This document shows positions 1 through 8,593 of a DNA stretch of 64,000 nt, one piece after another; position 1 is the first letter of the stretch, and each line of letters opens with the position of its first letter. The translations under genes were made by a program, and so were the position numbers. The notes beneath the pieces are model-generated. The model was not told where the DNA came from and searched no databases. It worked only from the letters and a program-made list of their open reading frames with translations. Source of the stretch: Lentzea albidocapillata (GTDB taxonomy: Bacteria > Actinomycetota > Actinomycetes > Mycobacteriales > Pseudonocardiaceae); NCBI RefSeq assembly GCF_000719115.1, contig NZ_JOEA01000005.1, forward strand, positions 310,001 to 374,000, given 5' to 3'.

Positions 1-71
1 ACCTCGAAGCGTGATCCGTCCGGTGCCTTGCCCTCGATCTGCCGTTCCGCGACGACGACTCCCAGGTCCAT
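1..71 (-). CDS. 5' end of an unidentified protein (partial)
   Basis: An ATG on the minus strand at 71 opens a frame that runs off the left edge of the window, giving about 23 residues beginning MDLGVVVAERQIEGKAPDG. The start lies 5 bp after the stop of the preceding large gene, so it is probably the third cistron of the SWIM/DUF6493-like operon. The short N-terminus vaguely recalls small DUF6968-type proteins, but it is too short for a firm family call. The function is unknown. Confidence 0.5.
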   Translation of the reverse strand, partial: MDLGVVVAERQIEGKAPDGSRFE

Positions 72-76
72 GCGGT

Positions 77-2551
77 TCAGCCTAGTGCGTTCACCAGCCT
101 CCGGGCTTGGACGACCGTCTTGCTGGAACCCTTGCGGGCCGCCACCTCCGCGAGACCGTCGACGGTGCCGCCCGGCTTGAGCCGCTGGGCCAGTTCGACC
201 GCGAGCTCGACCAGGTCCGCGGCCCTGTTGTGCGACCACACCTTCGGCAGCGCGGCCTGCAGCAAACCCCAGATCTGCGCTGCGGCACCAGAGCGTGCCG
301 TATCGCGAAGACACGGCGCGACGCGGTTCAGCGCGAGTTCGCCACGTTCGAGCAGCAGGCCGACGACCTCGCCCAGCGCCTTGCCGTCGAACTGGTCGCG
401 AGCCGCGAGGATCAGCAACGCGTCGACTGCGTGGGCGCGGCCGACCGTTCCCTCAGCGCCGAGCCCGTAGGCGAGCGCCAGGCACGTGGCGACGCCGATC
501 GGGCCTTGTATCTCGGCGAGTGCCGGGAGCAACGCGCCATCGTCGCCCTTCGACTCGCAACGGCTCGCGAGGTGCGCCACCAGATGCGCGGCGACGACCT
601 CGCGTTGCACCGGCAGGACAGCAGGCCAGCACGGGAGCATGGCCTCCCAGTCGTTGTACCCGTACCAGTACCGCTCCGGGTCGGACAGGCCAGGCGTGAG
701 CGTCACGAACAGCCGCTTCTCCTCACGCTGCCGGGTGAGGTAACCGCTGGAGGTCGAACGGGTGCGTTCCACCAGTTCGACGGCAGGGTCGGAGAAGCCG
801 GTGAGCCACTCGCGCAGCAGTGATCCCGCGGTGCCGCGCAGCGACGCGAAGTCCTCGGGCCGGGTGTCACGCGGTAGCCGGCGGTAGGCCTGCCTGAGAT
901 CCAGCGGCCACGGTTCCCACTCCTCCGCCTCGGCTTTCGCGAGCCGTTCGAGGAGTGTTCCCGGGTCGAGCAGGCCGGACATCTCGGTGGGAGTGGACAG
1001 CAGGAACGGGCGCGGTGACCTGACCAGTCCCCTGGCGATCTCGCGCAGCCTCTTGGCGAGGAGTTGACTGGGCGTGCCAGGCACGGCGCCCTTCAACACC
1101 GGCGTCAGCTGTTCCATCTGACCGAGCGGCTCCGCGGGCACGGGCACGGCGGCGATGATCGAGAAGAACATCGACCTGCAGTCGGGCGAAGGGCGGTCGA
1201 GATAGGCCTGCAGGTCGAGGCGGTTCCTGATCCACGGGTACTTGTCGTAGATCGGCCCGAACGCGTTCGCGACCGCTTCCCTGTCCTGCCAGGCGAACCT
1301 GACCACGGCTTCGAGGATCCGTTCCACGGTGACCGGGTCGGCGTAGGCCGTGTTGCGGCCGAACAGCCCGTGTACCTCGCCGGTCAGCTCGTCCAGCGTG
1401 GCGATCGGGTCCGGCCACGGACGCGGCGTGAACGGTGCGAGCTCGAACGCCTCCTCCGCGACCGTCTCGGCGCCGAGCTGGGCGGCGAGATCGGCGGGCA
1501 GTTGCTCGGCGAGTGCGACCAGCTCGGTCCGGGTGGTGTCGCTGATCTTCGCCTGGTGCCTGGCGATCAGCTTGACCGCTTGACCGCGCAGGTCGTCGGA
1601 CTCGTGCGCGAACAGCTCCGCGACGGTCAGCACGACCTCGTCCGGAGTGGACTTCGCGTGTTTGCCGAGCCACGTGAGCTGGGCGCGGATGAGCTTCTTC
1701 TCGGTACGGCCGAAGACCCACCGGCTCGCGTCGGCGAGCAGGTCGAAGCTGAGCTTCCCCGCTTCGTCCAACGACTTCAGCCGGTCCTGCGCGAGGGTGG
1801 CGACCGTCGAGCGCGAGTCGGGCAGCATCGCGACGTAGTCCCGTGCGTGCTCGGCGGTCTCGTCCAGCGTCACGTCGAGAGTCTTGTGCAACGCGAGGAA
1901 ACCCTCCATCTCCGTAGCGCCGCCACCCTGCTGGAGCCGGGCCAGGCAGCCGTCGAGGAGCACCCGCCGGTCGGCCCGCTCGCACAGGAACCGCTGCCAC
2001 TGCCAGGTGTTCGCGAAGATCGCCCCGCTGCCGACGACCTCCAGCATGCGCGGGATCAGCGCGTCGAACGCGGGCTTCCACCTGGTGTGGCCGTCGAAGT
2101 CCATGAAGTGCAGCAGGAACCCGTCCGAGTCCGGCGGGGTGTCGCCGCAGAACTCCAGGACGACGCCGAGCAGGTCCTGCCGCCAGCGTTCGCGCGTCGG
2201 CATCTTGGCGGCGACCCTCGTAACCAGGTCCGTGAGCCACGTGAGCTCACGGTGCCGCAACACGTCGAGAATGACGTTGATGCCGTTGTCGGGCCTTCCG
2301 CCCTGGAAGACGATCCGGTAGCGCACGAGCCACGGTGCGAGCACCGAGGCGGTGGGCAGCAGCCCTGCGCCGGCGATCGCGAGCGTTTCGCCGTGCGACC
2401 AGCGCCGGTCACCCGCGCGGTGCTGTCTCTCGAACGCGATCAGGTCTTTCACACACTCCTTGCGCTCCGCGGGCGTGAGACTTTTCAACACCTGCCCCAG
2501 AGCGAGTTTCTGATCCGACTCGATCAGCGCCTGGATCCGCTCGAACGTCAC
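77..2551 (-). CDS. Large DUF6493-like helical-repeat protein
   Basis: Protein of 824 residues starting at GTG 2551 (VTFERIQALIESDQ). The open frame extends further upstream, but that extension lies over the SWIM gene in another frame and has a low-complexity Arg/Gly-rich composition typical of an antisense shadow. The real start overlaps the upstream stop by 4 bp (GTGA), which indicates translational coupling. The sequence is alpha-helical with Leu-rich repeats resembling HEAT/ARM-like units, and has no signal peptide or catalytic motif that I can see. The family resembles the actinobacterial DUF6493 proteins that are encoded next to SWIM proteins. Its molecular role is unknown; a scaffold or substrate-binding role is inference. 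It could instead belong to a related DUF such as DUF5691. Confidence 0.72.
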   Translation of the reverse strand: MTFERIQALIESDQKLALGQVLKSLTPAERKECVKDLIAFERQHRAGDRRWSHGETLAIAGAGLLPTASVLAPWLVRYRIVFQGGRPDNGINVILDVLRHRELTWLTDLVTRVAAKMPTRERWRQDLLGVVLEFCGDTPPDSDGFLLHFMDFDGHTRWKPAFDALIPRMLEVVGSGAIFANTWQWQRFLCERADRRVLLDGCLARLQQGGGATEMEGFLALHKTLDVTLDETAEHARDYVAMLPDSRSTVATLAQDRLKSLDEAGKLSFDLLADASRWVFGRTEKKLIRAQLTWLGKHAKSTPDEVVLTVAELFAHESDDLRGQAVKLIARHQAKISDTTRTELVALAEQLPADLAAQLGAETVAEEAFELAPFTPRPWPDPIATLDELTGEVHGLFGRNTAYADPVTVERILEAVVRFAWQDREAVANAFGPIYDKYPWIRNRLDLQAYLDRPSPDCRSMFFSIIAAVPVPAEPLGQMEQLTPVLKGAVPGTPSQLLAKRLREIARGLVRSPRPFLLSTPTEMSGLLDPGTLLERLAKAEAEEWEPWPLDLRQAYRRLPRDTRPEDFASLRGTAGSLLREWLTGFSDPAVELVERTRSTSSGYLTRQREEKRLFVTLTPGLSDPERYWYGYNDWEAMLPCWPAVLPVQREVVAAHLVAHLASRCESKGDDGALLPALAEIQGPIGVATCLALAYGLGAEGTVGRAHAVDALLILAARDQFDGKALGEVVGLLLERGELALNRVAPCLRDTARSGAAAQIWGLLQAALPKVWSHNRAADLVELAVELAQRLKPGGTVDGLAEVAARKGSSKTVVQARRLVNALG

Positions 2552-3828
2552 GCTTTGCCCCTGACCATGTCCGCCGCCAGCACGTGCTTGCACTTGCCGC
2601 GCCCGCCGCGGTACTCGGCCCACCACTGGCAGGTGCAGGCCTCGCCGTTGACGCGGTAGGAGCCGACGACCGCGGTGTCGCCGTCCCAGCCGACGGCGTT
2701 CTGCGCGACGAGTGCCTTCGCGTTGCGCAGCCTGGGGTTCATGGCCTCGATGTCGATGCCGCCGTAGGGAAGTTCGCGGTGGAAGTACGACGCCTCGGCG
2801 AGGTCGTAGCCCACCCGGCCGGCCGTGCCCAGTTGCGCCAGCGCGTCCCTGACCCTGGCCGGGGTGAGTCCGGCACGGTCGGCCAGGTCGGCGACGTCCA
2901 CGCGGGGTTCGAAGTCGAGCAGCGCGCCGACCAGCTCGGCGTCGGTGTCGGCGTCTCCCGCCGCGAGTCCGTCGAGGACGGCTCCTTCGCCGGACAGGCC
3001 GCGGGTCACCTCGGGCGACAGGACGAGCGTCAGGCGTTGCGCACCCAGGTCGACCTCCCAGCCGCTCGCGACGGGCTTGCCCTCGGCCGGCGGGCCGTAG
3101 AGCCGGACGGCCTTCGCGAAGCGCAGCAACGGGAGGAGGGTCTCGAGGCGGTTCGGGCCCGCCAGGCAGACAGCGTTGGCCGAGGCCGTTCCGCTGAGCC
3201 GCAACGACTTCCCGGACGGCACCGCCCACACCGCCGCGCGGCCCTTGGGCAGCGTCTTGAGGAACCGCTGCGCGTCCGCCGCAGAGAGCTCGGCCTTCAG
3301 GTCGAACTTCGAGGTGAGGACCTGGGTCTCGGCGAAACCCCGCAACCAGCGCGGGGGCAGCGGGACCTTCTTCTCGACGACCGCGCCGTCGAGCGTGCCG
3401 AACTCGACCTGGTCGGGCCCGACCGTGAGGTGCAGCGGGTCGCCCTTGGTCACGCGGGCGAGAGCGCGCCGCAGCGGTTCGTTGACGTCGACGTTCGTGG
3501 TGCCGCGGTCGTGCACCTCACCGTCGAGGGCGTCGCCGAGGACATCCAGGCGCGCGTAGACACCGCTGCAGCCGGAGAACGACTCGAAGCGCAGCCGGTC
3601 GCCGTTGCAGGTGACGACCGGGTCCCGCAGCCGCTCGGTGGTGGGCTGGAAGTAGCGGGTGCCGGCGATCTTGGCGATGGCGAGCAACGCCGTGGCGGCC
3701 TGCTGCGAGTCGCCGAGGAACCCGGTGAAGAAGCGCGGGTTCGGCGCCCGGCCGCCGGAGGTCTGCAGTCCGAGGGCGCGCCGTGTCTCGTCCAGCCGGG
3801 AGTCGGCCACGTAGGCGTACGAGTGCAT
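2548..3828 (-). CDS. SWIM zinc-finger family protein
   Basis: Protein of 426 residues. Near the C-terminus is a complete SWIM signature, CTCQWWAEYRGGRGKCKH (C-x-C, 12 residues, C-x-H), expected to bind one zinc and to mediate DNA or protein contact. The N-terminal part has no recognisable enzyme motif; residues 300-350 look like a winged-helix segment (DLADRAGLTPARVRDALAQLGTAGRVGYD). It is the first gene of a minus-strand operon and overlaps the next gene by 4 bp. In other actinobacteria such SWIM genes sit next to DUF6493/DUF5691 proteins and sometimes MoxR AAA+/vWA genes; no MoxR or vWA gene is visible here because the operon leaves the window. The role is inferred only. Confidence 0.85.
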   Translation of the reverse strand: MHSYAYVADSRLDETRRALGLQTSGGRAPNPRFFTGFLGDSQQAATALLAIAKIAGTRYFQPTTERLRDPVVTCNGDRLRFESFSGCSGVYARLDVLGDALDGEVHDRGTTNVDVNEPLRRALARVTKGDPLHLTVGPDQVEFGTLDGAVVEKKVPLPPRWLRGFAETQVLTSKFDLKAELSAADAQRFLKTLPKGRAAVWAVPSGKSLRLSGTASANAVCLAGPNRLETLLPLLRFAKAVRLYGPPAEGKPVASGWEVDLGAQRLTLVLSPEVTRGLSGEGAVLDGLAAGDADTDAELVGALLDFEPRVDVADLADRAGLTPARVRDALAQLGTAGRVGYDLAEASYFHRELPYGGIDIEAMNPRLRNAKALVAQNAVGWDGDTAVVGSYRVNGEACTCQWWAEYRGGRGKCKHVLAADMVRGKA

Positions 3829-3872
3829 CGCGCCACTCTAGGGAACAGACGTTCGACTCGGCACCCGAATGC

Positions 3873-5183
3873 TCAAACGTAGCGGCGCAACAGGTCCTCC
3901 TCGGTTTCCCTGCGCACGATCGGCCGGGCGACCCCGTCCCTGACCGCGATGACCGGCGGACGGCAGACCTGGTTGTAGTTCGAGGCCAGGGCATGGTGGT
4001 AGGCGCCGGTCGCGGGAACCGCGAGCAGGTCTCCCGCGTGCACGTCCCGCGGCAGGAGCACGTCCTCGGCAAGCACGTCGCCCGCCTCGCAGTGCCTGCC
4101 GACAACGGTGACGGGCTTGGGTTTCCCGCCACGGCCCACAAGTCGCACGGCGTACTTGGCGCCGTACAACGAGGGACGCGGGTTGTCGCTCATGCCGCCG
4201 TCGACAGCTACGAACGTGCGGGCCGATTCCTTGACCGCGCACACCCGGTAGAGAGTCACGCCGGCGTTCGCGACGATCGAGCGGCCCGGTTCGACGAGCA
4301 GGCGCGGGGGTGGGACGCGGTGCAGCGCGCACTCGTAGTTGAGGGCGCCCTGGACCCGGTGGGCGAACCCCGCGAGGTCGAAGTCCGGATCGCCCCGCAG
4401 GTACGGCGCGCAGAACCCGCCGCCGAGGTCGAGCTGCCCGATCCTGGTGCCGCAGGACGCGATCAGGCCCACCATCCGCCGCACCGCTTCTTCGTAGCTC
4501 GCAACGTGTTTCACCTGCGAGCCGATGTGGCAGTGCAGGCCCACGAGCTTCAGTGACGGCTGCTCGACCACGCGCAGGATCGCCTCCAGGGCGGCGCCGG
4601 AAGCCAGTGAGAAGCCGAACTTCTGGTCCTCCACGCCGGTCGCGATCTTGGCGTGGGTGTGGGCGTCGACGCCAGGTGTCACGCGGATCATGACCTCCTG
4701 GCCGTGTGTCGCCAGGGCACCGAGCTGGGTGATCTCGTCGAACGAGTCGACCACGATCCTGGAGACGCCGTACTCCAGCGCTGCTTTGAGGTCTTCAGCG
4801 GTCTTCACGTTGCCGTGCATGACGATGCGCCTCGCCGGGAAGCCGGCGGCCCTGGCCAGTGCGAGCTCTCCGGCCGAGGACACGTCCAAAGACAGGCCTT
4901 CCTGCGCCATCCAGCGGTAGACCTCGGGGCAGGGCAACGACTTTCCCGCGAACACGACCTCGGCGTCGGGGAGTGCGGTGCGGAACGCCCTCGCCCTGGC
5001 GCGGACCGTCCGTTCGTCCAGGACCTGGCACGGGGTGCCGAAACGGGCCGCCAGCTGCGTGGCGGGGAGTCCACCGATGACCAGGTCCTGGCCGGCGAGC
5101 CGGGTGCCGTCCGGCCAGAGACCGTCTTCCAGCACCGGTTCGGTGGAGCATCCGGTGCTGGGCAACAACTCCGCGAGTGTCAT
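3873..5183 (-). CDS. lysA: Diaminopimelate decarboxylase
   Basis: Protein of 436 residues catalysing the last step of lysine synthesis, meso-diaminopimelate to L-lysine plus CO2, with pyridoxal phosphate. Visible signatures: the PLP-lysine region VVFAGKSLPC near residue 80, HCHIGSQ in the barrel, the phosphate-binding Gly stretch DLGGGFCAPY, EPGRSIVANAG, and the CEAGD loop that supplies the active-site cysteine from the neighbouring subunit (usual form CESxD). Length matches the family. It stands alone rather than in the usual argS-lysA-hom-thr cluster, so it may be a paralogue. It starts at ATG 5183 and ends 44 bp from the start of the SWIM gene. Confidence 0.93.
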   Translation of the reverse strand: MTLAELLPSTGCSTEPVLEDGLWPDGTRLAGQDLVIGGLPATQLAARFGTPCQVLDERTVRARARAFRTALPDAEVVFAGKSLPCPEVYRWMAQEGLSLDVSSAGELALARAAGFPARRIVMHGNVKTAEDLKAALEYGVSRIVVDSFDEITQLGALATHGQEVMIRVTPGVDAHTHAKIATGVEDQKFGFSLASGAALEAILRVVEQPSLKLVGLHCHIGSQVKHVASYEEAVRRMVGLIASCGTRIGQLDLGGGFCAPYLRGDPDFDLAGFAHRVQGALNYECALHRVPPPRLLVEPGRSIVANAGVTLYRVCAVKESARTFVAVDGGMSDNPRPSLYGAKYAVRLVGRGGKPKPVTVVGRHCEAGDVLAEDVLLPRDVHAGDLLAVPATGAYHHALASNYNQVCRPPVIAVRDGVARPIVRRETEEDLLRRYV

Positions 5184-5293
5184 ACGACCAGCACACGCCT
5201 GCCGCGGGTCCGTGCCCAGGTCCCGGACGAGACCCTGACACGGACGGGCCCCGCCTTGACGCGATCCTGACGATCACGGTGGCGGGGACCACA

Positions 5294-6784
5294 TCAGTGC
5301 GTACAGCACCCCATCGGCGTCGCCGGTGCCTCGACGGGTTCCTGTGCGGCGGCCTCGATCTCCCGGAGGATTCGCGTGCGATCAGCCGGACCCAGGTAGC
5401 AGCCCCGGCTGACGACGGCGTGGACGCGGCTGACGTTCGTGATGTCCCGCAACGGGTCCGCGTCCAGCACGACCAGGTCCGCCTGCTTGCCCGGGGTGAC
5501 CGTGCCCGACTCGTGCTCCCGGCCGAGGCAGCGCGCGGCGTCGCGGGTGGCGGACTGGAGGGCCTGGGCCGGGCTGAGGCCTGCCTGGACCAGCAACGCC
5601 AGTTCGTCGTGCAGGGAGAAGCCCGGGAAGACGTAGGCGAAACCCGCGTCCGTGCCCGCGACGACGCCCACGCCCGCCTCGTGCATCTGCCGGAGCAGGC
5701 GCATGCGGGCGTCACCGAACTTTTGCAGTTCCGCCACTTCCTCGGGGCTGCGGGCGGGGCGGCCGGACATGATCTGCTGCCATTGCGCGCGCAGGCCGAC
5801 CGGGATGTAGCGCATCCGTTCGAGGGCCACCGGGTCGTTCGTGATGGTCTCGGGCGAGCGGGACATGTTCCGTTCGACGAAGAGCGTCGGCGACTGCCAG
5901 GTGCCTTGCCTGACCATCGCGGCGAACAGTCGTCGTGCGCGGGCCGGTGAGTGGGTGGCGACGGCCGCGCGTTCGATCCGGCCCGCGTGGCGGCCCCACC
6001 AGTTCGGGTCCGCCGGGTCGTCGGGCATGGCGCGGAGCCGGGCATAAAGGGCGTCGGCTTCGTCCGATGTGGACGTGAACAGGTTGTAGAGGTGTTCGTG
6101 GGTGTGCTGCGCCAGCGCGTCCTGCACCGGCACGCGGGCTGGAACGTGGCCCGCGAACGGGATCCGCAACCTGCGGGCCTCGTCGGCGATGGCGGCGTGG
6201 CACTCCGGCGAGAGGAACGAGTAGACCTTGACGAAGTCCGCTCCCCCGTCCTTGGCCCTGCGCACGGCGGCGCGGGCTTCTGCCGGGGTGCGGACGATGT
6301 CCGAACCGGGCCAGATGGAGCCGGGCCCGTCGACGATCGCGCTGGCGATCACCATGCGCGGGCCGAGGATCTCGCCGGACTCGATGCGGCGGCGGGTGTC
6401 GTGGGTTTCGGGCTGGCCCCACATCTCGCGGATGCCCGTGACACCCTGGACGACGTGCAGTGTCGCGACGGTGTTCTCGAAGAACGTCGCGTGGGTGTGC
6501 AGGTCCCACAGGCCGGGGATCACGTACTTCCCGGCCACGTCGATCACCCGCACGCCGCGGGGAACGTCACGGTGCTGACCGGCGGCCAGGATCCGGTCGC
6601 CGGCCAGCACGACGGTCGAGTCACGCACGGGCGAGCGGCCCGTACCGTCGACGAGCGTCGCTCCTCGCAACACGGTCACGCCGCTCGCCGCCGTCGCGGG
6701 TTGCCCCACAGCGCCCAGCGCGACCGCTCCGAGTGCGCCTTTCCCCAGCCAGGACAACACGTCCCGGCGCGCCAGTTCCCCCAC
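5294..6784 (-). CDS. Tat-exported amidohydrolase
   Basis: Protein of 496 residues of the metal-dependent amidohydrolase superfamily (imidazolonepropionase/prolidase-like). It begins at GTG 6784 with a GGAG ribosome site. The N-terminus ARRDVLSWLGKGALGAVALG carries a twin-arginine motif followed by a hydrophobic stretch, so it should be folded and exported by Tat. Metal ligands are seen in GLWDLHTHATFF (HxH), FVKVYSF (bridging lysine), HTHEH and GTDAGFAYVFPG. The C-terminus returns to the beta-sandwich (GTVTPGKQADLVVLDADPL), as in complete members. Substrate cannot be told. A weak 7-bp hairpin (5249-5287) lies downstream before lysA. Confidence 0.88.
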   Translation of the reverse strand: MGELARRDVLSWLGKGALGAVALGAVGQPATAASGVTVLRGATLVDGTGRSPVRDSTVVLAGDRILAAGQHRDVPRGVRVIDVAGKYVIPGLWDLHTHATFFENTVATLHVVQGVTGIREMWGQPETHDTRRRIESGEILGPRMVIASAIVDGPGSIWPGSDIVRTPAEARAAVRRAKDGGADFVKVYSFLSPECHAAIADEARRLRIPFAGHVPARVPVQDALAQHTHEHLYNLFTSTSDEADALYARLRAMPDDPADPNWWGRHAGRIERAAVATHSPARARRLFAAMVRQGTWQSPTLFVERNMSRSPETITNDPVALERMRYIPVGLRAQWQQIMSGRPARSPEEVAELQKFGDARMRLLRQMHEAGVGVVAGTDAGFAYVFPGFSLHDELALLVQAGLSPAQALQSATRDAARCLGREHESGTVTPGKQADLVVLDADPLRDITNVSRVHAVVSRGCYLGPADRTRILREIEAAAQEPVEAPATPMGCCTH

Positions 6785-6863
6785 CGCTCCACCTTCCCCC
6801 GAAGTCCCCTGCCTCCAAGCTAGCGACTTCGGGGCGGCGGAGCAGTGGGGCCAGCCGGAAGAA

Positions 6864-7803
6864 CTACGGCCGGGTCCACACCGCCACGTAGTCGACGGCC
6901 ATCGAACGGCCGGGCGTCGTCTCCGGGACAGGAGTGCCGCGGCCTGCCACGCCGTTCGGGAACGCGCCGCCCATCGCCACGTTCAGCAGGATGAAGTAGC
7001 CCTGGTGGGACGTCATGTTGTTCCAGGAGGTCGCGTCCATCTGGTTCTGCCGCACGGTGTGGAACTGCTGGCCGTCCACGTACCACCGCAGCTGGTTCGG
7101 GCTGACCGAGCGGTCCCACTCGAAGCGGTAGGTGTGGAAGTTGCCGGGGCACTGGCTGCCGGGGCAGGCGCGGGAGGCGCCGAGGCCGTTCGTCTCGTTG
7201 CACGGACCGCCGGGGTTCACGCCGCAGTGCAGGACGCCCCAGACGCTGTTGATGCCGTTGACGTTCTCCATGATGTCGAACTCACCGATGCTCGGCCAGT
7301 TCCAGTAGTTGCCGCGGTACGGCGAGCCCAGGGCCCAGAACGCGGGCCAGTAGCCGAGCGCGCCGGTGCCGGTGATGTTCGGCATCTGGATGCGGCCCTC
7401 GATGCGCAGCACGCCGCCGGCCGGTGCCTTGAAGTTCGACCGGCGGGTCTCGATGCGCCCCGAGGTCCACTCGCCGTTGGCCGCACGCCACGGAACGATC
7501 CGCAGGTTGCCGGTGCCGTCGAGGCGCAGGTTGGCACGGTCGTTGGTGTAGCGCTGGATCTCACTGTGTTTTGAACGAGTAACCAGTACAGGCAGGGAGT
7601 TCCCAGCGGCCGTGGCCGGCATCTACGGTGCAACTGATCGCAGTCTGCACCGAGCTGTTTGTGCCGCCGTAGTCGTTCGACCAATCCGAACTTCAGCTCG
7701 GCGACCAGGCTGACGGGGTGGGCGGGACCGCTGCCTGCGCGATGCCGGAGAGTGGGAGGACCAGGACCAGTCCGAGCAGGGCGCGCGTGAGTTTTCGAGC
7801 CAC
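6864..7803 (-). pseudogene. GH16 beta-glucanase with a disrupted 5' end
   Basis: The catalytic core is intact: a 252-residue frame (from 7622) carries GEFDIMENVNG, the GH16 catalytic motif ExDxxE, and ends correctly in MAVDYVAVWTRP. The family normally starts with a signal peptide and a DDFNG strand. A signal peptide is present in another frame, from GTG 7803: VARKLTRALLGLVLVLPLSG with an AQA cleavage site, followed by VPPTPSAWSPS and a TGA. Between about 7703 and 7565 some 139 bp do not encode the expected first strands; instead one frame there reads SDWSNDYGGTNSSVQTAISC and then stops. So the gene is probably broken by an insertion or replacement, unless a truncated cytoplasmic form is made from ATG 7622. 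Confidence 0.75.
7575..7597. repeat. 23-bp repeat, copy 1 (also at 45545-45567)
   Basis: A 23-bp stretch beginning ACGAGTAACCAGTACAGG is identical to one at 45545-45567, 38 kb away, in the same orientation. This copy sits inside the foreign-looking segment that disrupts the GH16 gene. Its core CCAGTACAGG is a near-palindrome. Chance identity of this length in 64 kb is very unlikely, so a shared origin or shared binding site is inferred. Confidence 0.8.
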
Positions 7804-7846
7804 GATGATGACCTCTCTGTCACGATCGCACGGCAGCGGACTTCCA

Positions 7847-7860
7847 TGGAAGCGCTCTCA
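7847..7860. promoter_or_regulatory. CebR/LacI-type operator before the GH16 gene
   Basis: TGGAAGCGCTCTCA matches 12 of 14 positions of the cellulose/cellobiose repressor CebR box of streptomycetes (TGGGAGCGCTCCCA). It lies about 45 bp upstream of the GTG at 7803 that opens the GH16 signal peptide, where an operator would be expected for a beta-glucanase gene. This supports 7803 as the ancestral start. Binding is inferred from the motif only. Confidence 0.6.
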
Positions 7861-7911
7861 CGGCCGCGCGTCAACCTCGAAGCGGTACCCCATGTGTGAA
7901 ATCGTGCCGGG

Positions 7912-8526
7912 GTGCTGAACAAAGTCGCTGACCTGCTGCCCGCACGAGGCCTGGTCGCGGTCGACGGCGTCGACGGGGCGGGTAAGACGACGTTCTGCGA
8001 CGAACTGGCGGTCGTGCTGCGCGCGCGAGGCCGTGAGGTCGTGCGGGCCTCCGTGGACGACTTCCACCACCCGCAAGCGGTGCGCTGGCAGCGCGGCAGG
8101 ACCTCACCCGAAGGCTTCTTCCTCGACAGCTACGACTACGCGCGGTTCGTCGACCACCTGCTCACGCCGTTCGCCGCCGGGAAACCGTTCCGCCGGGCCA
8201 GTCACGACCTGGAGACCGACGCGTACGTCGACCCGCCGGCCGAGATCGCGGCACCGGACGCGCTCCTGCTGGTGGACGGGATCTTCCTGCACCGCGACGA
8301 ACTCGTGCGGCACTGGGACTTCTCGGTGTTCCTGGACGTCGCCTTCGAGGTGTCCGCGGCGCGGATGGCCGTGCGCGACGGCAGTCCGCCCGATCCGGAC
8401 GACCCCCGCAACCGCCGGTACGTCGAGGGCCAGCGGCTGTACCTGGCGGCGTGCGAGCCGGCCGCGCGGGCCGGTCTGGTGATCGACCACGACGCGCACC
8501 GACCCCCAAATCGTTACCGAACGTGA
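7912..8526 (+). CDS. Uridine kinase-like P-loop kinase
   Basis: Protein of 204 residues starting at GTG 7912. Walker A is VDGVDGAGKTTF (about residues 15-26). DDFHHPQ follows, the Asp-containing acceptor loop typical of uridine/phosphoribulokinase-like enzymes, and VDGIFLHRDEL forms the Walker B region. Length and order fit small actinobacterial uridine kinases, which transfer phosphate from ATP to a nucleoside, but substrate specificity cannot be read from sequence. It is transcribed divergently from the GH16 gene and stands alone. Confidence 0.82.
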   Translation: MLNKVADLLPARGLVAVDGVDGAGKTTFCDELAVVLRARGREVVRASVDDFHHPQAVRWQRGRTSPEGFFLDSYDYARFVDHLLTPFAAGKPFRRASHDLETDAYVDPPAEIAAPDALLLVDGIFLHRDELVRHWDFSVFLDVAFEVSAARMAVRDGSPPDPDDPRNRRYVEGQRLYLAACEPAARAGLVIDHDAHRPPNRYRT

Positions 8527-8593
8527 TAACGCCAGGTCACCTCCCAACGACGTAAGGGCCACAGCGTCCGAACGGCGTAGCGAGGAGGCCGCA

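Noticed and set aside
2552..3229. N-terminal extension of the DUF6493-like frame
   Set aside because: The extension lies over the SWIM gene and reads as Arg/Gly/Pro-rich text, whereas the coupled GTG at 2551 fits both the operon and protein composition.
5249..5287. CCCCGCC/GGCGGGG hairpin between amidohydrolase and lysA
   Set aside because: Only 7-bp arms and a 25-nt loop; this is frequent by chance in such GC-rich DNA, so it is not listed as a terminator.
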